Below, piece after piece: positions 1-5,061 of a stretch of 6,211 nucleotides of DNA; position 1 is the stretch's first letter; each line of letters opens with the position of its first letter. The notes beneath the pieces were generated by a model. It searched no databases and was not told where the DNA came from. It was given only the letters and a program-made list of their open reading frames with translations. The stretch comes from Gemmatimonadales bacterium. Lineage in GTDB: Bacteria > Gemmatimonadota > Gemmatimonadetes > Gemmatimonadales > GWC2-71-9. The position numbers were made by a program, and so were the translations under genes. The DNA is taken from NCBI GenBank assembly GCA_013813675.1, contig JACCRH010000349.1:1-6211 (forward strand), read 5' to 3'.

Positions 1-722
1 CCCTGTTCTTCAGCGCCACCATGCCCGACCCGATCCGGCAGCTCACCCGGGACCTGCTCCGGAACCCCGCGACCATCAACCTGGAGCGCCGGTCGGCACC
101 GGCGGTGGGCATCACCCAGGCGGTCTACCCCGTCGCGCAGGAGCTGAAGGCGGCGCTCTTCCTGAAGCTGCTCCGGCGGGGGGAGATGCGGGACGTGCTG
201 GTCTTCACCCGGACCAAGCACCGGGCCGACCGCCTCACCAAGTACCTGGTGCGGAACGGCGTGATGGCCGAACGGATCCACGGCAATCGCTCACAGCCCC
301 AGCGGACCGCGGCTCTCGCGGGGTTCAAGAGCGGGAAGTTCCCGGTCCTGGTGGCCACCGACATTGCGGCTCGCGGGATCGACATCGAGGCGCTCGGGCA
401 CGTGGTGAACTTCGATGTGCCCAAGGTGCCGGAGGACTACATCCACCGGGTCGGGCGGACCGCGCGCGCCGAAGCGGTGGGCGACGCCTTCACCTTCGTC
501 GCCCCGGACGAGGAGGAGGATCTCCGGCGCATCGAGCGAGCGCTGGGCAAGCGGCTGCCGCGGGTCATGGTTCCTGATTTCGACTATGCCGCGCCGGGCG
601 AAGGCCGACTGGAGGTGCCGCTGGGGGAGCGGATCGCGGCCATCCGCGCCAGGAAGGCGGAGGAGCGTGCCCGAGCCGGCGCCAAGGCCGGTCGCCACAA
701 CTCACAACGGAGGCACAGATGA
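1..722 (+). CDS. DEAD-box RNA helicase, RhlE-type, C-terminal part (5' truncated by window edge)
   Basis: ATP-dependent RNA helicase that remodels RNA duplexes, for example in ribosome assembly, RNA decay or cold adaptation, in the cytoplasm. The reading frame is open to the left edge (first whole codon at position 3), and the first residues, LFFSATMP, are helicase motif III (SAT). The ATG at 21 is therefore internal and the gene starts outside the window. Counting from the first visible residue, the second RecA-like domain follows: motif IV VFTRTK (67-72), HGNRSQPQR (94-101), motif V ATDIAARGID (118-127) and motif VI HRVGRTARA (148-156), where the usual GRTGR reads GRTAR, a common variant. 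Motifs I and II (Walker A, DEAD) lie upstream of the window. The protein ends in a short Arg/Lys-rich tail, typical of RhlE/CsdA-like helicases and thought to help RNA binding. Its stop TGA (720-722) overlaps the next start in ATGA. The family is certain; the RhlE subgroup is likely. Confidence 0.95.
   Translation, partial: LFFSATMPDPIRQLTRDLLRNPATINLERRSAPAVGITQAVYPVAQELKAALFLKLLRRGEMRDVLVFTRTKHRADRLTKYLVRNGVMAERIHGNRSQPQRTAALAGFKSGKFPVLVATDIAARGIDIEALGHVVNFDVPKVPEDYIHRVGRTARAEAVGDAFTFVAPDEEEDLRRIERALGKRLPRVMVPDFDYAAPGEGRLEVPLGERIAAIRARKAEERARAGAKAGRHNSQRRHR
709..713 (+). promoter_or_regulatory. Ribosome binding site for the DinB-like gene
   Basis: GGAGG lies 5 bases upstream of the ATG at 719, inside the last codons of the helicase gene. 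It is a strong Shine-Dalgarno match at good spacing and supports the ATGA-overlap start at 719 as the true one. Confidence 0.75.
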
Positions 723-1255
723 AGATTCGCCACTTGTTCGTCGCGGCTCTGCTCGCCGCCTCGCCGCGGGCCGCGGGCGCGCAGCAGCAGGCCGCCGCCG
801 ATGAAGCGGTGGGCACCGTGCGGATGCTGTGGGAGCAGTTGACCGGGTATATCACCACCGCGGCGGAGGAGCTGCCCGAGTCCACCTACGCGTTCAAGCC
901 CACGCCCGAGGTGCGCAGCTTCGGCCAGCTGGTCGGCCACGTCGCCGGCGCGCAGCACCTCATCTGTGCCGCGGCCCTGGGCGAGCCGGGTCGGGCCGAG
1001 GACGAGATCGAGCGGACTCGCACCGGCAAGGCGGAGCTCGTCGCCGCGCTCAAGGTGTCCACCCGGTATTGCGCGCGCGCATACGCGCAGTCGGACCGGG
1101 CCGCCCGACAGGCCACCAAGCTCTTCGGGCAGCAGCGCACCCGCCTCTACGCACTGACGCTGAACGCGACCCACAACGCGGAGCACTACGGGAACATGGT
1201 GACCTATCTGCGGCTCAAGGCAATCGTGCCGCCGTCGAGCCGGGGCGGGTCATGA
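719..1255 (+). CDS. DinB-like metal-binding four-helix protein with predicted signal peptide
   Basis: A 178-residue protein of the DinB/DUF664 (YfiT-like) fold, a four-helix bundle that binds a divalent metal through a His triad; some relatives are thiol-S-transferases (bacillithiol, mycothiol), but most have no known function. Visible ligand candidates are H74 in the helix LVGHVAGAQ and H152 plus H156 in THNAEHYGN, the usual HxxxH of the last helix; H80 is a further candidate. The N-terminus (K2, R4, then hydrophobic residues 6-14, then AGA at 19-21 before QQQ) reads as a Sec signal peptide cleaved after A21, so the protein is predicted to be exported. That is an inference from sequence alone. 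The start overlaps the helicase stop (ATGA) and has a good GGAGG site; the stop TGA overlaps the next start in the same way, so the gene is the middle member of a coupled set. Two Cys (83, 118) are present with no known role. The fold assignment is solid; the substrate is unknown. Confidence 0.85.
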   Translation: MKIRHLFVAALLAASPRAAGAQQQAAADEAVGTVRMLWEQLTGYITTAAEELPESTYAFKPTPEVRSFGQLVGHVAGAQHLICAAALGEPGRAEDEIERTRTGKAELVAALKVSTRYCARAYAQSDRAARQATKLFGQQRTRLYALTLNATHNAEHYGNMVTYLRLKAIVPPSSRGGS

Positions 1256-2826
1256 GCTCAGCCTGGCGGCTGGCGGCGTTCGCGGTCCTTCTTTTTCCCT
1301 GGCCCCTGGCCGGGCAGAAGCCACCCCCGAACTTCGACGCCTACGTGCGCCGGGTGATGCAGACCTTCACCGTGCCCGGCCTCTCGGTGGCGATCGTGAA
1401 GGACGGCAAGGTGGTGTTGGCGAAAGGCTACGGCCTGCGGCGGATGGGCCAGCCCGCGCCGGTGGATCAGCGAACCCGCTTCGGAATCGCGTCCAATACC
1501 AAGCTTTTCACGGCCACCGCGCTGGCGCTCCTGGTCGAGGACGGCAAGCTGGAGTGGGACGCACCCGTCATCCGGTATCTCCCCTGGTTCGCCATGCACG
1601 ACCCCTACGTCACCCGCGAGCTCAGCGTCCGCGACCTCCTGGTGCACCGCAGCGGCCTCGGTCTCGGCGCGGGCGACTTGCTCTGGTGGCCGCCCTCCTC
1701 TTACGACCGCAGGGAGATCGCCCGGCGGCTCCGGTTCATTCCACCGGCGACATCGTTCCGAAGCGCCTACGCCTATGACAACGTGCTGTACACCGTCGCC
1801 GGTGAGGTGATCGAGGCGATCTCGGGGCAGGTATGGGAGGACTTCGTCCGGACCCGGATCCTGCGGCAGGTGGGGATGAAAGACAGCGACGTGCTCCATT
1901 CCGCGGCAGACGACACCGGCAACGTCGCGGGCACCCACGCGGAGGTGGACGGCACCGTCCGCCCGGTCGCGCCGTTCCTCAGCGACAACACCAATCCGGC
2001 GGGCGGGATCATGTCGGGCGCAGCCGATATGGCGCAGTGGATGATGGTGCAGCTCGATTCGGGGAAGGTGGCGGGGGGAGGCCGGGTCTTCTCCAGCGCA
2101 ACCACCACCCAGCTCTGGCGCGAAGTCACGCCGACGCCGATCGGCAGCCCACCTCACGGCCTGCCCCATCTCCGCCCCCACCTGGGGGGATACGCACTGG
2201 GCATCAACGTCCGCGACTATCGGGGCCGGACACTGCTGCAGCACACCGGCGGTCTCCCCGGCTATCTGTCCAAAGTCGCGATGATACCCGAGCTTCGCCT
2301 CGGCGTCGCGGTGCTCACCAACCAGGAGTCGGGAGCGGCGTTCGAATCGGTGGTCTACCAGGTGCTCGACCACTATCTGGGCGCCAAGGCTCCGGACTAC
2401 CCGGCGGCCTACACCCGGCTGGTGGAGCAGAACCGCGCCGAGCTTCGGACGATGGAGGAAAAGGCCTCGGCCGCCCGGGACTCGACCTCGCGGCCTTCCC
2501 TGCCACTGGCGCGATATGCCGGCATCTATCGCGACGCATGGTACGGCGACGTGACGATCGCGGTCGAGGGCAAGGGCTTGGTGATCCGGTTCGGCGCGAC
2601 CCCGTCGCTGGTCGGCGATCTGATCCACTGGCAACACGACAGCTTCCTCGCCCGCTGGAGAGATCGTGAGCTGCGGGCCGACGCCTACGCGACGTTCGCC
2701 CTCAACCACGACGGCAGCATCGAGCGGCTCACCTTGGTACCCAGCTCGCCCGCGGTGGACTTCAGCTTCGATTTTCAGGACCTTCTGCTCCGGCCGGTGG
2801 TGGGCGATTCGGGGAAGACGCACTAG
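1252..2826 (+). CDS. Serine hydrolase, class C beta-lactamase/penicillin-binding-protein fold, with C-terminal DUF3471-like domain
   Basis: A 524-residue predicted exported hydrolase of the beta-lactamase-related family (AmpC, EstB, D-aminopeptidase relatives). Members cleave peptides, esters or beta-lactams by an acyl-serine mechanism; the substrate cannot be read from sequence. Residues 6-20 form a hydrophobic signal-peptide core with likely cleavage near A20. The catalytic elements are complete: SNTK at 81-84 (SxxK, nucleophile S81 and base K84), YDN at 175-177 (YxN), and HTGG at 331-334 (counterpart of KTG). After the catalytic domain (about 27-380) comes a helical linker and a domain at about 417-500, starting LARYAGIYRDAWYGD, typical of the DUF3471 region found after such hydrolases. 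The ATG at 1252 is chosen because it overlaps the DinB stop (ATGA) and directly precedes the signal peptide; the frame is open farther upstream to 829, but that part is a shadow of the DinB gene. Only a G-rich stretch (1242-1249) could serve as ribosome site, so translation probably depends on coupling. Confidence 0.93.
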   Translation: MSSAWRLAAFAVLLFPWPLAGQKPPPNFDAYVRRVMQTFTVPGLSVAIVKDGKVVLAKGYGLRRMGQPAPVDQRTRFGIASNTKLFTATALALLVEDGKLEWDAPVIRYLPWFAMHDPYVTRELSVRDLLVHRSGLGLGAGDLLWWPPSSYDRREIARRLRFIPPATSFRSAYAYDNVLYTVAGEVIEAISGQVWEDFVRTRILRQVGMKDSDVLHSAADDTGNVAGTHAEVDGTVRPVAPFLSDNTNPAGGIMSGAADMAQWMMVQLDSGKVAGGGRVFSSATTTQLWREVTPTPIGSPPHGLPHLRPHLGGYALGINVRDYRGRTLLQHTGGLPGYLSKVAMIPELRLGVAVLTNQESGAAFESVVYQVLDHYLGAKAPDYPAAYTRLVEQNRAELRTMEEKASAARDSTSRPSLPLARYAGIYRDAWYGDVTIAVEGKGLVIRFGATPSLVGDLIHWQHDSFLARWRDRELRADAYATFALNHDGSIERLTLVPSSPAVDFSFDFQDLLLRPVVGDSGKTH

Positions 2827-2831
2827 GACCT

Positions 2832-2860
2832 GGCCCGCGTGAGGCTCCGCGTCGCGGGCC
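2832..2860 (+). terminator. GC-rich hairpin after the serine hydrolase gene, possible terminator
   Basis: GGCCCGCG (2832-2839) pairs perfectly with CGCGGGCC (2853-2860) around a 13-base loop, starting 5 bases after the hydrolase stop codon. Position and stability suit a transcription end or mRNA 3' stabiliser for the three-gene set. There is no T-run after it, so it is not a classical intrinsic terminator. Confidence 0.4.
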
Positions 2861-2932
2861 GTCGCTGCGGCCGTCACGGTCGCGGTGCTCGGCGCGGCCT
2901 GCGGCCGGGGGAAGGCCTCGCCGGCGGAATAA
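2839..2932 (+). pseudogene. Possible remnant of a short lipoprotein gene (signal peptide only)
   Basis: From GTG at 2839, with AGGA 10 bases upstream (2825-2828), the reading starts VRLRVAGRR. After a one-base shift around 2864-2866 it continues AAVTVAVLGAACGRGKASPAE and ends at TAA (2930-2932). Together this is a positively charged N-terminus, a hydrophobic core and a Cys in an imperfect lipobox (GAAC, with Gly where Leu is usual), followed by an early stop. No single frame is open through the whole stretch: the lipobox frame has TGA at 2840-2842. I read it as a possible decayed start of a lipoprotein gene, perhaps once the fourth member of the upstream set. Short GC-rich sequence gives Ala/Val-rich strings easily, so chance is a real alternative. 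It also overlaps the hairpin. Confidence 0.2.
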
Positions 2933-2993
2933 GTCACTTGAGTTGTAATCTGTAACTAACTTCTCTCCAACAGGTTATAGAAGGGACTTAAGC

Positions 2994-3111
2994 GTCATCC
3001 GGAGCGGCGCTATCACCCCTGCGCAGCGAAGGGGACCATACCGGCATGGTTCCCTTCACCGGCATGGTCCCCTTCGACTTCGCTCAGGGTGACAGTGCCG
3101 CTCGGGCTGAC
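2994..3111. repeat. Imperfect inverted-repeat element (REP/MITE-like)
   Basis: The left arm (2994-3039) and the reverse complement of the right arm (3064-3111) align over nearly their full length. The outer 25 bases match at 21 positions, and the inner 13 bases (CGAAGGGGACCAT at 3027-3039; ATGGTCCCCTTCG at 3064-3076) match perfectly, with a divergent 8-10 base section between. The right arm contains CTGAGCGAAGTCGAAGGGG in reverse complement, a string I recall as part of dispersed palindromic repeats in many bacterial genomes; that is memory, not a search. There is no transposase, so it would be non-autonomous. Lying between convergent genes, it may also act as a two-way terminator or mRNA end stabiliser. 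Confidence 0.65.
3040..3075. repeat. Tandem duplication of an 18-base unit inside the inverted repeat
   Basis: ACCGGCATGGTTCCCTTC (3040-3057) is followed directly by ACCGGCATGGTCCCCTTC (3058-3075), identical except for one T/C. Either copy can pair its last 12 bases with GAAGGGGACCAT at 3028-3039: the second copy pairs perfectly and the first with one G/T mismatch. The region could therefore fold in two alternative ways. Confidence 0.8.
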
Positions 3112-3179
3112 TCGCGCTGATCGTCTACACCCAGATCACTCGCCTGGCCCGCGTCATGACGTCGAAGGACAGGCCCCTC

Positions 3180-3626
3180 TCAACGCAGCTCCGAGGTACA
3201 CTCGGGACACCGGGTGGCGCCGACCGGGATCGGCATCCGGCAGAACGGGCAGTCTTTGGTGGCTGGGGCGGCGGCGGCTTCCTCAGGCTTGAGCCGGTTG
3301 ATGGCCCGGACCAGGAGGAACACGGCGAAGGCGATGATCAGGAACGTGATGACGCTGTTGACGAAGAGCCCGTAGTTGATGGTGACGGCGCCGGCCGCCT
3401 GCGCCTCGGCGAGGGTGGCATACGGCGCCGCGGCCTTGGTCCCTTCCTTGAGCATGACGAAGAGATTGGAGAAGTCGACGTTCCCGAGTGCCAGACCGAT
3501 CGGAGGCATGATGACGTCGTCCACCAGCGACTTCACGATGGTGCCGAAGGCCCCGCCGATGATGATGCCGATCGCCAGGTCGAGGACATTTCCCCGCATC
3601 GCGAATGCTTTGAATTCCTTGAACAT
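3180..3626 (-). CDS. mscL: Large-conductance mechanosensitive channel MscL with C-terminal zinc ribbon
   Basis: A 148-residue inner-membrane channel that opens under high membrane tension to release solutes during hypo-osmotic shock; known MscL channels are homopentamers. The N-terminus MFKEFKAFAMRGNVLDLA is the hallmark amphipathic helix and start of TM1 (about 14-43, ending DVIMPPIG). A periplasmic loop (about 44-83) and TM2 (about 84-108, NYGLFVNSVITFLIIAFAVF) follow. The start was set at 3626, not the in-frame ATG at 3680, because family members begin at this MFKEF and a GAGG site (3632-3635) lies 5 bases upstream. Up to about residue 123 it matches the E. coli layout, but the usual C-terminal cytoplasmic helix is replaced by CPFC (126-129) and CPEC (140-143), a Cys4 zinc ribbon. 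The gene follows the histidine kinase on the same strand after 79 bases and may be read from its own promoter or by read-through. Confidence 0.97.
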   Translation of the reverse strand: MFKEFKAFAMRGNVLDLAIGIIIGGAFGTIVKSLVDDVIMPPIGLALGNVDFSNLFVMLKEGTKAAAPYATLAEAQAAGAVTINYGLFVNSVITFLIIAFAVFLLVRAINRLKPEEAAAAPATKDCPFCRMPIPVGATRCPECTSELR

Positions 3627-3631
3627 TGCCG

Positions 3632-3635
3632 CCTC
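3632..3635 (-). promoter_or_regulatory. Ribosome binding site deciding the mscL start
   Basis: On the minus strand GAGG stands 5 bases before the ATG at 3626. This, with the family-typical MFKEF start, decides against the 18-residue longer form beginning at 3680. Confidence 0.6.
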
Positions 3636-3646
3636 GTTCACCGGGA

Positions 3647-3668
3647 GGGGACAGGGAACTGTCACCCC
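3647..3668 (-). other. Small hairpin in the mscL leader
   Basis: On the minus strand GGGGTGACA and TGTCCCC flank GTTCCC, giving a 7-pair stem with a 2-base bulge and a 6-base loop, ending about 20 bases before the mscL ATG. An AT-rich TATATC (3669-3674), a poor -10 candidate without a convincing -35, abuts it. Whether the hairpin affects mscL expression cannot be told. Confidence 0.3.
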
Positions 3669-3696
3669 GATATAAGCCACGCCTCTCCCACGCGCC

Positions 3697-3717
3697 AGCC
3701 TGCCGTCAGGGCAGGCT
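3697..3717 (-). other. Hairpin straddling the stop codon of the histidine kinase gene
   Basis: AGCCTGCC (3697-3704) and GGCAGGCT (3710-3717) form a perfect 8-base stem with a 5-base loop. The kinase stop codon (3706-3708) sits in the loop. No T-run follows on the minus strand, so it is at best a weak terminator or an mRNA 3' stabiliser between the kinase and mscL. Confidence 0.4.
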
Positions 3718-5061
3718 CGGCTCCTTTCGCGCGCCGAGCGGCAGGCGCAGACCGGCGCGTGCGCCCCGCCCTCCCCGCCTCGGCTCGAGCGACAGGGCGC
3801 CGCCGTGTGCTTCGGCGATCTGACGGCTCAGCACCAGGCCGATGCCCGAGCCACTCGCCTTGGTGGTGAAGAAGGGCACGAACAGATTGCCGGGATCTGG
3901 AAGACCAGGGCCCTCGTCCTCCACGATCACCTCGAGCACGCCCGCCATGGTCCGCCAACCGACTTCCACCCCGCCGCCGGTCTCCAGCGCCGCGTCGGCG
4001 GCGTTGCGCACCAGATTGATCAGAAGCTGGTCGAGCTGATCGCCGTCGGCGGTCACCGAGACCGCCGGGCCCCCGCTGACCCGCACCTCGAGTCTCGTCT
4101 CCAAGGCGGTGACCCGGCGCACCCAGGTGGAGACATCCACCGATCTCGGATGCGGTTGGGGCAACCGGGCGAGTCGCGCGTACGAGCCCATGAACCTGCC
4201 GAGGGCCTCCGATCGTCCCTCGATGACCTCCAGCCCGGAGCGCAGGTCGTTCTCCCAATCGGCCGGCCGCGCCGGCCGCGCGGCCAGGCTGCGCAGGCTT
4301 CCCGCGATGGACTTGATCGGCGCGAGTGAGTTGTTGATCTCGTGGCCCAGCACCCGCACCAGCCGCTGCCACGCCGAGCGCTCCTCGGCGCGCAGCACCC
4401 GGCTGAGGTCAGAGATCACCAGCAGCTGGTGGGGCAATCCGTCCTGCCGAAAGATCCCGCTTCGGACCTCCCATCGCCCGGTTCCCCCCGGAAAGGTCGC
4501 CTCGAACGTGCGTGGGCTCTCCCCGCTGAGCCAGTCGCTCAATCCCAGCGTCGCCGACGGGCGGCCGATCAGGCGTTCGGAGGGCTGGCCCAGCAGGCGC
4601 TCGCCACCCCGGTTGACCAGCCGCAGTCGCAGGTCCCCATCGAAGGCGAAGACCGCGACGTCGATCTCCTCGATGACCCGGCGAAGCAGGGCCGTGGCCT
4701 CCAGCTCCCGAAGGCGTTGTCCCCGGAGCGTCTCGCTCAGGGCGTTGACTTCCAGCAGCGCCAGCCCGAGCGCGTCCTCGGCGTTGGCTCCGCGGGCGCG
4801 GATCGAGTAGTCCCCTTCGCGAAGCGCGGCCAGCAGGTTGGAGATCGTCTGCAGCGGTCGGACCACCCGCTCGCGCAGCAGCAGGGCGCCGAGCAGCCAG
4901 GCGCCCACGGCCAGCAGGGTAAAGGTGAGCCGCACCCGCAGCGGGTAGTCTCCCCGCCACAACAGCCAGCTCGCCACCACGACGGCGGGCAGGCCCGCGG
5001 CCAGGGCGCCGGTGAATACGCGCGATTCGTGACTTCGGGGACGCTTCCGGCTAGAGCCCAT
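3706..5061 (-). CDS. NtrY-like membrane sensor histidine kinase (HAMP-PAS-HisKA-HATPase)
   Basis: A 451-residue sensor kinase that should autophosphorylate on His and pass phosphate to the response regulator encoded just upstream. Two membrane segments (about 17-35 and 44-62) are separated by only about 8 residues, so there is practically no periplasmic sensor domain. A HAMP-like linker (about 62-115) and a PAS domain (about 122-225, VAVFAFDGDLRLRLVN) follow, suggesting that the signal is sensed in the membrane or cytoplasm. The phospho-acceptor is H240 in GHEINNSLAPIKSIAGSL, the form typical of NtrY and related kinases. The ATPase domain has its N box at NLVRNAADA (N353), G1 at DEGPG (382-386), F box at FVPFFTTK (394-401) and G2 at GSGIGL (404-409). 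The ATG at 5061 overlaps the regulator gene's end by 11 bases and has no clear ribosome site, so it probably depends on translational coupling. All catalytic boxes are intact. The signal is unknown. Confidence 0.94.
   Translation of the reverse strand: MGSSRKRPRSHESRVFTGALAAGLPAVVVASWLLWRGDYPLRVRLTFTLLAVGAWLLGALLLRERVVRPLQTISNLLAALREGDYSIRARGANAEDALGLALLEVNALSETLRGQRLRELEATALLRRVIEEIDVAVFAFDGDLRLRLVNRGGERLLGQPSERLIGRPSATLGLSDWLSGESPRTFEATFPGGTGRWEVRSGIFRQDGLPHQLLVISDLSRVLRAEERSAWQRLVRVLGHEINNSLAPIKSIAGSLRSLAARPARPADWENDLRSGLEVIEGRSEALGRFMGSYARLARLPQPHPRSVDVSTWVRRVTALETRLEVRVSGGPAVSVTADGDQLDQLLINLVRNAADAALETGGGVEVGWRTMAGVLEVIVEDEGPGLPDPGNLFVPFFTTKASGSGIGLVLSRQIAEAHGGALSLEPRRGGRGARAGLRLPLGARKEPSLP

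Larger units (their letters stand above)
2827..3179. other. Gene-free intergenic region between convergent genes
   Basis: About 350 bases separate the hydrolase stop from the mscL stop, with transcription converging from both sides. In order it holds a GC-rich hairpin (2832-2860), a stretch reading like a broken lipoprotein signal peptide (2839-2932), an AT-rich island (2929-2992, 23 of 64 bases G or C, against a very GC-rich background), a 118-base inverted-repeat element (2994-3111), and about 70 bases (3112-3179) in which I see nothing. No open frame with a recognisable product and no tRNA or other RNA gene is visible. Confidence 0.8.

Noticed and set aside
829..1251. Longer N-terminus for the serine hydrolase in the same frame
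   Set aside because: These codons are a shifted reading of the DinB-like gene and would bury the hydrolase signal peptide 141 residues inside the protein.
1258..2937. A 559-codon open frame on the minus strand opposite the serine hydrolase gene
   Set aside because: The translation has no recognisable family motif and is rich in Arg, Gly, His and Val as expected from antisense of GC-rich codons. The plus strand has complete catalytic motifs.
2829..3154. 12-base direct repeat CCTGGCCCGCGT at 2829-2840 and 3143-3154 flanking the intergenic region
   Set aside because: It could suggest target duplication or a deletion scar, but the second copy is about 30 bases away from the inverted-repeat end, the words are simple GC-rich sequence, and no other boundary signal supports it.
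3669..3674. TATATC on the minus strand as a -10 box for mscL
   Set aside because: It matches the consensus at 4 of 6 positions but has no acceptable -35 at 16-18 bases, so it was mentioned only within the leader hairpin entry.
3627..3680. 18-residue longer MscL starting at 3680
   Set aside because: Family members start at the MFKEF segment, and a ribosome site directly precedes the ATG at 3626.
3156..3869. Plus-strand open frame of 237 codons over mscL
   Set aside because: It is antisense to a clear MscL and its translation is low-complexity Asp/Gly/Arg sequence with no family signature.
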